28,624 nucleotides of DNA from a virus: positions 1 to 28,624 of IMG/VR virus record IMGVR_UViG_3300030329_001503, one strand, 5' to 3'. Position 1 is the stretch's first letter; each line of letters begins with the position of its first letter. This document shows positions 15,311-22,291 of the stretch, piece after piece. A program made the position numbers and the translations under genes. The notes under the pieces were generated by a model. The model was not told where the DNA came from. It made no database searches and saw nothing but the letters and a program-made list of their open reading frames with translations.

Positions 15311-16204
15311 ATGGCAACAGGATTGACACTAACAGGCTCTTCGAGTCTGAGTGATATGTCTAAAATCATTGTCGCTGAATCAATTGATAACGTAGAGCCG
15401 TCAGCACCTATGATGGACCTTGTGAGCAGGTATGATATACCTACAGGAAGCAAGCAAGTCAATGTTCCTATTTGGGGAAGACAGAGTGCAACAGCTCTTA
15501 CAGAAGGTGTAGATTTATCTGTACCACAGCAAGTTACAGCAACAGTTGTAAACTTGACTGCTTCTGAACACGGAATACTATCATTTGTTAGTGACCGATT
15601 ACGACATGAAAACAACGAAAACGTACTATCAGCAGTAGGTACTATGCACGGAAGAGCAGTAGGTAGATTGCTAGATAGCGACTTATTAACACTATTAGAT
15701 GGCTTTAGTACATCTAAACCAGGTTCTGGTAGCAATGCAACATTTACTACTATTGCTGGTGCTGTTTCTCTTTTGAGAACAGACAATGCAACTTTTGGAC
15801 CAGCTCCAAGTAAACCTAATGCAGTTTTACACCCAGAGCAGATACGAAGGTTGACTCAAGAACTTGCAGGTATACAAGCAGCAGGTGCAGGTGCAGCAGC
15901 AGGTGCTACTGTTCCAGAAGGACCATCAGCTGAAGTTATTAGTTCTTATTGGAGAGGTAATGACCCTATCTTTGGTGTTCCTATATATGAAGATGGTAAT
16001 ATTACCGTATCTTCAAACAATGCAAAAGGTGGAGTATTTGCAAAAGAAGCTCTAGCTTTAGCAATGGAAATGGAAATAGCAGCTGAAGAAGAAAGAGACG
16101 CATCACTAAGAGGAACAGAAATTGTAACTGTTGGTACTTGGGGTGAGTCAGAAGTTGTTGATAACTGGGGAGTAGAAATATTCTCATTAGCAAGTTCAAT
16201 ATAA
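15311..16204 (+). CDS. Major capsid protein
   Basis: This 297-residue protein follows the scaffold, as expected for the main shell protein, presumably with the HK97-type fold shared by tailed phages. Visible parts are an N-terminal arm (SSSLSDMSKIIVAESIDN), a long alpha-type segment near AVGTMHGRAVGRLLDSDLL, an Ala/Gly-rich flexible stretch (AAGAGAAAGATVPEG), a beta region (FGVPIYEDGNITVSSNN) and a C-terminal strand (GTEIVTVGTWGESEV). The pattern around FGVPIYED and the Glu-rich helix AMEMEIAAEEERDASLRGT is like coat proteins of uncultured marine phages. The Shine-Dalgarno AAGGAA lies shortly before the ATG. No decoration domain is evident inside the protein, so nearby small beta proteins may supply decoration. 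Confidence 0.85.
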   Translation: MATGLTLTGSSSLSDMSKIIVAESIDNVEPSAPMMDLVSRYDIPTGSKQVNVPIWGRQSATALTEGVDLSVPQQVTATVVNLTASEHGILSFVSDRLRHENNENVLSAVGTMHGRAVGRLLDSDLLTLLDGFSTSKPGSGSNATFTTIAGAVSLLRTDNATFGPAPSKPNAVLHPEQIRRLTQELAGIQAAGAGAAAGATVPEGPSAEVISSYWRGNDPIFGVPIYEDGNITVSSNNAKGGVFAKEALALAMEMEIAAEEERDASLRGTEIVTVGTWGESEVVDNWGVEIFSLASSI

Positions 16205-16222
16205 GATAAGGAATAGATAGCA

Positions 16223-16585
16223 ATGGTAACTCAGGATACGTCTCAATGGATGAATAAAAAACAAGGCAAAGTAAAACGTTTTTTAGGAAATTCAATTGCA
16301 GAGTTAAACCTTGATACTCCAGCAGATGCTGAGAAGGTGACACTTTATGACCAGAGAGATGGTTCAAAGTTAGTCGTTCCGAGATACTCTGCTAATACTT
16401 ATCTAAAAAAACCTTATTCTGTCTCTTCGCAAGATAAAGACGGAAGAATTACAAATCATGTCGATTCAACAAAAAACTTATTTGATTGGTCGCCACCAAA
16501 AAAGATTGAGAATAGTGTAACCAGGCCAGGTGAAACTATTTCTAAACCTAAAAAAAGAAAAAGAGGAAAGAGAGGTAAAAGATAA
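16223..16585 (+). CDS. Small head or connector protein with polybasic tail (120 aa)
   Basis: I do not recognise this 120-residue protein. The body is mixed alpha/beta (LDTPADAEKVTLYDQRDGSK, then LVVPRYSANTYL). The last 15 residues are almost all Lys, Arg, Pro and Gly (KPKKRKRGKRGKR), a strong nucleic-acid-binding tail. It follows the capsid gene by 18 bases and its stop shares one base with the start of the zinc-finger gene. Two genes with DNA-binding C-termini side by side suggest that both contact packaged DNA or the head-tail junction. A role as head-completion protein is possible but unproven. Confidence 0.75.
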   Translation: MVTQDTSQWMNKKQGKVKRFLGNSIAELNLDTPADAEKVTLYDQRDGSKLVVPRYSANTYLKKPYSVSSQDKDGRITNHVDSTKNLFDWSPPKKIENSVTRPGETISKPKKRKRGKRGKR

Positions 16586-17058
16586 TGGAACAACCAGTTA
16601 TTACTCCACCTAAACAAATGCAAGAGTATTGGAAACGTGAAGTGATTGCACGACACGCTGATGATGTCAAAGCATATTTAGATAAGAATAATTTACAGGA
16701 ACTACCGTTACCTGAATATGTAACACCAGACCAAGCGATATTTTATCGTGAGATAGATGGTGTATGGGAATCTCTCAAGTACCCTGCTCAAATACATGGT
16801 CTCGTTACTGCCGTACAGAAAAATTGGCTCATGGCTCGCCCTGTGCTTGAGACGTTAGAAGCCGATAGTACCGAAGCTTCCAGTAAGAGCAATCTTAATG
16901 TGGCGACTGATATGTTAGTTGAACAGTTGAAGAAACGTGATACAAGAGAAACAAATAAAAGTAAATCTTTGAAATGTACTGTAAAAGGTTGCAGGAAAAG
17001 ATTTGCTACAGAGAGTAACATGAAGATTCATATTACTCGGAAACATAAGGAAAAATAA
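16585..17058 (+). CDS. Protein with C-terminal C2H2 zinc finger (157 aa)
   Basis: The first 110 residues are a helical domain of unknown family (MQEYWKREVIARHADDVKAY, and YREIDGVWESLKYPAQIHGL). The end of the protein is a textbook C2H2 zinc finger: Cys131-X4-Cys136-X12-His149-X4-His154, with Phe140 and Met146 at the usual hydrophobic core positions. It also has basic residues around the helix. Such fingers bind DNA, RNA or protein and are common in eukaryotes but rare in tailed phages. The gene lies between capsid and tail genes, so the protein could be a virion component, a DNA-contacting head-completion protein, or a regulator of late genes. The ATG overlaps the previous stop by one base. 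Confidence 0.8.
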   Translation: MEQPVITPPKQMQEYWKREVIARHADDVKAYLDKNNLQELPLPEYVTPDQAIFYREIDGVWESLKYPAQIHGLVTAVQKNWLMARPVLETLEADSTEASSKSNLNVATDMLVEQLKKRDTRETNKSKSLKCTVKGCRKRFATESNMKIHITRKHKEK

Positions 17059-17060
17059 TT

Positions 17061-17396
17061 ATGAGTGCAGGAACAAGACAGTATACAACTTCTGCTGATT
17101 CAGCAACTCAAGGTGCTGGTGATATAACAATCACAGCTGCAACTGATAAAATTCTTACTCTCGACCCAGGTGGAGCAGATAGAACTATCGACCTTGTATT
17201 TGTAGATACTGATGAGACTGGTGTAACAACATCATTCGCAGAAGTATTTATTGACAACGTAGCTGACGCTGCTGAAGCGTTTACAGTTAGAGATGGTAAC
17301 AACTCCGACTCTGCCCTTTGTGTAATTGAGCAAAACAAAATGGCTCATTTTCAATGGACAGGTGCGAAGTGGGTAACCACTACAGGTGAAACTTAA
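17061..17396 (+). CDS. Small beta-rich protein, possible head decoration or fibre piece (111 aa)
   Basis: This 111-residue protein is rich in Thr, Asp and Ala, with alternating strand-like stretches (GDITITAATDKILTLDPGGA, then TIDLVFVDTDETGV and a final FQWTGAKWVTTTGET). It has no membrane segment or basic tail. The make-up fits a beta-sandwich protein of the capsid surface. It lies after the zinc-finger gene with a 2-base gap, and a strong hairpin follows its stop. High position in the late block next to the capsid gene suggests abundant expression. Function is inferred only from fold type and place. Confidence 0.75.
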   Translation: MSAGTRQYTTSADSATQGAGDITITAATDKILTLDPGGADRTIDLVFVDTDETGVTTSFAEVFIDNVADAAEAFTVRDGNNSDSALCVIEQNKMAHFQWTGAKWVTTTGET

Positions 17397-17403
17397 AAAC
17401 AAT

Positions 17404-17436
17404 TAATAGTGGGGAGATTAATTTCTCCCCCTATTA
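17404..17436 (+). terminator. Strong intercistronic hairpin without T-run
   Basis: A 7-bp GC-rich stem (GGGGAGA with TCTCCCC, 6-base loop) is extended by 6 more pairs (TAATAG with CTATTA) past a single bulged T at 17410. It fills the 55-base gap between two late genes. There is no T-run after it, so it is more likely a partial terminator, an RNA processing site or an mRNA end stabiliser than a full terminator. Confidence 0.7.
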
Positions 17437-17451
17437 GACAAGGAATATATA

Positions 17452-17757
17452 ATGGCAAGATTAGGATATGAAAAATTAGCTGTGGCTGCTTCAGCAGTTA
17501 GCTTGGCTAGTGTTCCATCAGAAGCTACGGTTGCTCACATACAATGTGACACAGCAGCTGTTAGGTTTAGATATGATGGTACTGCTCCAACATCATCAGA
17601 AGGCACAACGATTGCAGCAGATGGTAGTATTACTTTGATAGGTAGTGATGTTTTAGCACAGGTGAAGTTTATAAGAACAACTTCTACAAGTGCTTCACTA
17701 AAAGTGGCTTATGGCACACACACATCTGGAATAGCAGGCTTTCAGGATGCAATCTAA
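17452..17757 (+). CDS. Small beta-rich structural protein (101 aa)
   Basis: This 101-residue protein has the pattern of a small beta-sandwich: SAVSLASVPSEATVAHIQC, then AVRFRYDGTAPTSSEGTTI, ending VAYGTHTSG. The combination AxVSLAS(I/V)P..A..A.IQ with an R(F/Y)R.DGTAPT loop is familiar from small virion proteins in uncultured marine phages, probably capsid decoration or connector-associated. The identity is not certain. It resembles the 98-residue protein encoded at 18187. The ATG follows AAGGAATATATA, and its stop shares one base with the next ATG. Confidence 0.75.
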   Translation: MARLGYEKLAVAASAVSLASVPSEATVAHIQCDTAAVRFRYDGTAPTSSEGTTIAADGSITLIGSDVLAQVKFIRTTSTSASLKVAYGTHTSGIAGFQDAI

Positions 17758-18185
17758 TGGCTCACGATAAAAATAGATTTATAGAAAAACCTGACGAAAC
17801 TGTAGTTGAAGTAGATGTACCAGATAAAGATTTAAAAGTTCTTATACCTGATAACAGATACGCATACGGTGATACTGAGTCTGTAGCACAAATGGCTCAA
17901 GACGTGGTTGGAAAACATTCTAATAATAGTGACAAAGCTGCTAAAGTAGCATACGAACAAGCAAGACAGCAATTAGAAACAACTGACTGGAAAGAACTAA
18001 AAAGAAAAAGAGCAATGGAAAGAGTAAGAGCTAAGAAACCTGCTTTTACTTTACTTGCTCATGAAGATGATTTTGGTTTTGTAAAAGGTTATACTGTTTT
18101 AACAAAGCTTACTCATCCAAGTGGATTGGTAGAGCATAAAGAAAAATATTTTTCTGTAGACGAATTAAGCGATATGGGAGTGTAA
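17757..18185 (+). CDS. Uncharacterised late protein (142 aa)
   Basis: I do not recognise this 142-residue protein. It starts hydrophilic (DKNRFIEKPDETVVEVDVPD), has a long charged helix (residues 45-90, with KVAYEQARQQLETTDWKELK followed by KRAMERVRAKK), and closes with a small beta domain (FGFVKGYTVLTKLTHPSG). No motif points to catalysis. It is tightly packed between two small beta proteins, starting on the stop of the first and separated from the second by one base. A head-tail joining or assembly role is likely from place alone. Confidence 0.7.
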   Translation: MAHDKNRFIEKPDETVVEVDVPDKDLKVLIPDNRYAYGDTESVAQMAQDVVGKHSNNSDKAAKVAYEQARQQLETTDWKELKRKRAMERVRAKKPAFTLLAHEDDFGFVKGYTVLTKLTHPSGLVEHKEKYFSVDELSDMGV

Positions 18186-18186
18186 C

Positions 18187-18483
18187 ATGGCATCCTTTAC
18201 AGCAGGCACTAAAACAATTAGTTCAGCTGGTACAAGAGTGCAAGTTACTACTACTCCAACACCAGTAAGACGTGTTAGATTTCAAGCACCACCAGGCAAT
18301 ACTGGTATAACTTATGTTGGTGGCTCAGATGTTTCATCATCTGTAGCTGCAATAGAGTTTTCAGCAGCAGGGGGAACAGAAACTATAGATTTTACAGAGG
18401 GTAGGCCAGGAGACTTGTCAGAATTTTATTGCGATTCTGCATCAGATGGGGATAAAATACATTACATTGGAGTGTTAGTATAA
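18187..18483 (+). CDS. Small beta-rich structural protein (98 aa)
   Basis: A 98-residue protein with strand-turn patterns (AGTKTISSAGTRVQVTTTPT, RRVRFQAPPGNTGITYVGG) and an end with FYCDSASDGDKIHYIGVLV. It is like the 101-residue protein at 17452 in size and in having a V.F.A-type strand followed by a Gly/Thr-rich loop, so the two could be distant relatives. Proteins of this form in marine phages often sit on the capsid or at the base of fibres; that is inference. Its stop shares one base with the adaptor gene. Confidence 0.7.
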   Translation: MASFTAGTKTISSAGTRVQVTTTPTPVRRVRFQAPPGNTGITYVGGSDVSSSVAAIEFSAAGGTETIDFTEGRPGDLSEFYCDSASDGDKIHYIGVLV

Positions 18484-19802
18484 TGCCAACAACAATTTCA
18501 TCAACAACATCATTAGCAACTATGCTACCAGAATATGCTAGACGTATTGGTGCATATGTTGGTTCGTTTACAACTACAACTGCTATAGCTGCAAATACAT
18601 CTGTAGTATGCACAACCCTAGGAGATAGAGGTTGGGATGTAGATGACATACTAAATGATTTTTATATAAAGATAACATCACAAAATAATAGTGGTGCTAT
18701 TCGTAGAATATCTGATTACACAGGTAGTAGTGGAACTATAACTGTATCTGGTTCTAGTCTTAGTTCAGATAGTAGCACACAGGCTACCTTTGAAATATAT
18801 AGATATGACCCTCAAAGACTAACTGATACGTTGCAAGATGCAGCACAAGAAATATTCCCTAGAGTATATGTTCCTGTATATAACAATACAAATACTGCAA
18901 AGACATTTCAATATAACTTTACTAGACCTACTTCTATTCCAAGAGGATATGTTAGACAAATTTGGATAGAAAAAAGATTAGATGCTAAAACAAGTACAGA
19001 TAATATTCTTAGTGACCAGAACTGTGACATGGAAGAATCTTCCTCTAGTATTACTGACTGGACTACAAGTAATATTACTGCTGCTGTAGAAGCAGATACT
19101 ACTGACCCAGACAATGCAATGGTATGGGGAGAATCTCAATCTGCAAAACTAACTGTATCTGCATCTTCTGTAGGTCAGTTCTATTTATCAGTAACTAACC
19201 CTACTAATTACGAAGGTGAAGAACTAAACTTTGCTATATGGGTATACTCTAAAACTGCAAGTCGTGTATCTGCATTTTTACAAACAGACTCCGATACTGT
19301 AGTTACTGGAGATTCACACACAGGAAACGGTTGGGAAAGAATAACAGTTACTACAGTTGCTAACAATGTTTCTAGTTCTATCAAGGCAGGTATACAAATA
19401 AGTTCTGGTGATGCTTTTACTTGTTATGCAGATGAAGCAATAGCTACTTCTGGTAGAGAAGAAATGCCTAGAGCAGGTAGGATTGCAGTTAGAAACTGGA
19501 GAGAAGAAGACACACAAATTAGAATTACAGAAGCAATACCTGAAGACCATAACCTAATGATTGTTGGTATGGGTATGTTAGACTTTGGGAACTTATCTTC
19601 TTCAGCACAAGAAATAAATGAAAGCAGTAGAAGGTTATTGTATAATCTAGCTGCTAGTATTTTATTTCAAGGTGAAATAGATACAGTTGATTCTACAGAA
19701 CAACAACAAGCATTAAATAGATTTAATCATTTTAAAAATAGAACAAATGAAATGCTAGGTGGTATGACACCTATGGCAATGATAAGGAACACAGCTTCGT
19801 AA
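18483..19802 (+). CDS. Adaptor-like head-tail protein with jelly-roll insert
   Basis: The position before the nozzle-like gene, and helical parts near LTDTLQDAAQEIFPRVYVPV at the N-terminal side and ESSRRLLYNLAASILFQGEI at the C-terminal side, fit the ring protein that joins portal to tail in short-tailed phages. Length is 439 residues, roughly twice that of T7 gp11. The excess is explained by a beta-rich insert at about residues 172-322 that looks like a carbohydrate-binding jelly roll (WTTSNITAAVEADTTDP, then AKLTV, a central VYSKTASRVSAFLQTD strand pair, and GDAFTCYADEAIA at the end). A related insert is present in the next gene. Both starts and ends are one-base overlaps with neighbours. 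Identity of the core is inferred from context. Confidence 0.65.
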   Translation: MPTTISSTTSLATMLPEYARRIGAYVGSFTTTTAIAANTSVVCTTLGDRGWDVDDILNDFYIKITSQNNSGAIRRISDYTGSSGTITVSGSSLSSDSSTQATFEIYRYDPQRLTDTLQDAAQEIFPRVYVPVYNNTNTAKTFQYNFTRPTSIPRGYVRQIWIEKRLDAKTSTDNILSDQNCDMEESSSSITDWTTSNITAAVEADTTDPDNAMVWGESQSAKLTVSASSVGQFYLSVTNPTNYEGEELNFAIWVYSKTASRVSAFLQTDSDTVVTGDSHTGNGWERITVTTVANNVSSSIKAGIQISSGDAFTCYADEAIATSGREEMPRAGRIAVRNWREEDTQIRITEAIPEDHNLMIVGMGMLDFGNLSSSAQEINESSRRLLYNLAASILFQGEIDTVDSTEQQQALNRFNHFKNRTNEMLGGMTPMAMIRNTAS

Positions 19803-22291
19803 TGCCACAACATACAGATGTAAAACTACAAAACACAGACGGCAGTTCAAATCCTGTAGAACTAACATTATGGAAGGATAGTCCTAACTTAACAAACGGC
19901 TATTCTCTTAGCTCTAAGCCTTTCTTACCCCCTAGACAACCGACAGATGATGCGAACTACCAACAGGTTGACCCTAACGCTTCTATGACGTATGACCTTA
20001 CTTCTTTTCACAGAGGATTTGGTCAAGGTGAGGATAGAAGTTTTGGTAAGGATGCTAAATATGGTTATTCAGATGGTGTCTTAGCAAACTTTGAAGGTGA
20101 GATAACTTTAGGTTATGCACAAGAAGAAGTAGATATGATTATTAGAAATGGTAGATTTGAAGATACTGAAATCAACCAATGGACTGCAACTAACGTAACA
20201 CCAGAAAGAGATACTACTGACCCTAGGTCAGGAGATGCTTCTTTAAAAGTAACTGTTGGTTCTAACAATGGCACTTTAGTCCAGTCATTTGTTGCTAAGT
20301 CAGCAGCAGCTTTGAATGGGCAGAACTATCAAGTCTTAGCATATGTAAAGAGAGTATCTGGTAGTGGTAGTTGTACACTTACTACAACAAATGGTTCTGG
20401 TACTGATAACTCATCTACTAGTACATCTTATTCTCTAATAGAAATACAAGGTACGGCAGCTACTGCTGGTACTTCAATAACACTTACGTTTAGTACAGCA
20501 TCAGATGTTTGGCAAGTAGATGATATATGTGTAATCCCAGCAGGTGGTGTATCTTTTCCTGTACCTCCAGTCAACTTTGAAGGATATAACTACATGATAT
20601 GTGGTCAAACATTATTATTCTGGAATGAAAGTAGAAAGGCATTTGATGTAGGTTATTACTTTGATAGAGTAATGTCTACTATAGAAGTATTTGATGGCAA
20701 GATGTTAGTTGGTAGTGACAACATAGATGGTAGTAGTAACTATAAATATTTTTATATAACAGTTGGTGGTAATCCAGCAAGTACTACTATTACTGTAAAT
20801 GCAGTAACAAGTTCAAGTGCATCTGTAGCAAGAGCACAGTTCTTCGTAAAGGCTAGGAATGCCAACGGAGATTATGCAATAGCAAAAGTATATTCTAATA
20901 AGGTTTCGTTTTTGGTAGACCCAGCTACAGCTTCACCTGTATGGGGTGGAGAGTTAGAAGTAGGTAAAGCAGATAGAAATATTACAAATGCTTTTGCTGC
21001 TAACGATACATTAGTAATTGGTAAAGAAGATGGCTTGTTTGTATATGATAGAAATGTAAACCAATTTAGAGATGTATCTCCTGAAGCAAATTTATTTTCA
21101 GGAGCAAATAATTTTAACAAAGCAATTGCAAGAGCAGGTAGAATATTTGCAACATCTGGAGATAGAGCATTCTGGTCTATACCTTTCTTAGTTCAAGATA
21201 ATCAATGGGAAGATATATCCTATTTGCTTAGAGCAACCAGCTTTATTGGTTTTGGTGGTAGAGTTACATCAATAGCACAAGATGTAAATAATATATTTGT
21301 TACTGTATCTGATGATTTAAAACCACAAACACAGTTATATCCATACGCATTTCCTTTTGATTTTAGTACTGGGGGAATTTCCCAGAAAATATATTTAGCA
21401 ACAATTAGAAATCAAAGAGATAGTAAAGGTAGTGGTTCTGAAACAGTAGCACATACTATTTCTTCATTAGATATGACTGAGTGTAATCAACTTGCAAGAT
21501 ACAAAGATAATGTTAGTACATCATCTAGTATTTCTAATTTGTTTGCTTTTGGAATATTTACAAATCCAGATACAGGTGCAACAAATAAAGATGAACCTAG
21601 AATAACTAGGTTGGTTATGCCTGTAGAAAACGAGCATCCCAGTTTAGTTGGTAGTAGGCAGATAAGAACATCTGGTGAGTTTTATACATCTTTTATGGAC
21701 TTTAATTTTCCAGACCAAGAAAAATCATTAGCAAAAATTGCTTTCTTAACTAACAATGTAGACGCAGATAGTACAGTAAAATTATCTTATAAGACTGATG
21801 ATTCTACTTATGATGATGACCAAGGATGGACTGACATAGGTACACTTACGTCTTCTGGTCATCAAGTATTAACACCATCTCTTACAAGTCCTGTGTCTTT
21901 TAAACGTATTAGGTTTAAACTTACATTGACTACAGGTTTGAGAACAGATATAGGTCCAAGAATATTGAGTATGGTTGTTCATTCTATATTCAACCCTGTT
22001 GATTATTTAACATGGAATTTACAATCAAAGTTGTTAGATGCTAGACTAACAAGTAGAAGATTACGTCAAGCTAGTGATAGCCAAGTGTTGTCTACTACAC
22101 TAAGTAATTTAGATACCTTGCGACAGCAAGCATTTATTTTATATACTGATATTGATGGTACTCAATATAGAGCTAGAATATCTAATAGGACTTTGATACC
22201 TATAGATAGAGACCGTAGATTTATTAGTGGAGCTGCAACAGAAAGGTCTTATTTACTATCACTAACATTGAATGAGGTGAAAACAAGCTAA
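19802..22291 (+). CDS. Nozzle-like tail protein (829 aa)
   Basis: This 829-residue beta-rich protein is probably the tail tube or nozzle of a podovirus, equivalent to T7 gp12. After an N-terminal segment with KPFLPPRQPTDDANYQQ it has a jelly-roll-like module (about residues 112-248; NGRFEDTEINQWTATNV and DTTDP). A set of blade-like beta repeats then runs to about residue 540 (YNYMICGQTLLFWNESRKAF, FDGKMLVGSDNI, ANDTLVIGKEDGLFVYDRN, AGRIFATSGDRAFWSIPF, VNNIFVTVSDDL), which reads as a beta-propeller. A C-terminal domain follows (LLDARLTSRRLRQASDSQ and on). The DTTDP module matches the insert in the preceding adaptor-like protein. The assignment is inferred from fold pattern and gene order, not a sequence match. 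Confidence 0.65.
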   Translation: MPQHTDVKLQNTDGSSNPVELTLWKDSPNLTNGYSLSSKPFLPPRQPTDDANYQQVDPNASMTYDLTSFHRGFGQGEDRSFGKDAKYGYSDGVLANFEGEITLGYAQEEVDMIIRNGRFEDTEINQWTATNVTPERDTTDPRSGDASLKVTVGSNNGTLVQSFVAKSAAALNGQNYQVLAYVKRVSGSGSCTLTTTNGSGTDNSSTSTSYSLIEIQGTAATAGTSITLTFSTASDVWQVDDICVIPAGGVSFPVPPVNFEGYNYMICGQTLLFWNESRKAFDVGYYFDRVMSTIEVFDGKMLVGSDNIDGSSNYKYFYITVGGNPASTTITVNAVTSSSASVARAQFFVKARNANGDYAIAKVYSNKVSFLVDPATASPVWGGELEVGKADRNITNAFAANDTLVIGKEDGLFVYDRNVNQFRDVSPEANLFSGANNFNKAIARAGRIFATSGDRAFWSIPFLVQDNQWEDISYLLRATSFIGFGGRVTSIAQDVNNIFVTVSDDLKPQTQLYPYAFPFDFSTGGISQKIYLATIRNQRDSKGSGSETVAHTISSLDMTECNQLARYKDNVSTSSSISNLFAFGIFTNPDTGATNKDEPRITRLVMPVENEHPSLVGSRQIRTSGEFYTSFMDFNFPDQEKSLAKIAFLTNNVDADSTVKLSYKTDDSTYDDDQGWTDIGTLTSSGHQVLTPSLTSPVSFKRIRFKLTLTTGLRTDIGPRILSMVVHSIFNPVDYLTWNLQSKLLDARLTSRRLRQASDSQVLSTTLSNLDTLRQQAFILYTDIDGTQYRARISNRTLIPIDRDRRFISGAATERSYLLSLTLNEVKTS

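Noticed and set aside
15241-15786. Leftward 181-residue frame opposite scaffold end and capsid start
   Set aside because: Long but runs across two well-supported rightward genes and their junction; composition is a complement shadow.
17444-17452. TATAAT-like box overlapping the start of the 101-residue gene
   Set aside because: It overlaps the ATG itself, so a transcript would start inside the gene; no -35 box. Explained by the AAGGAATATATA ribosome site.
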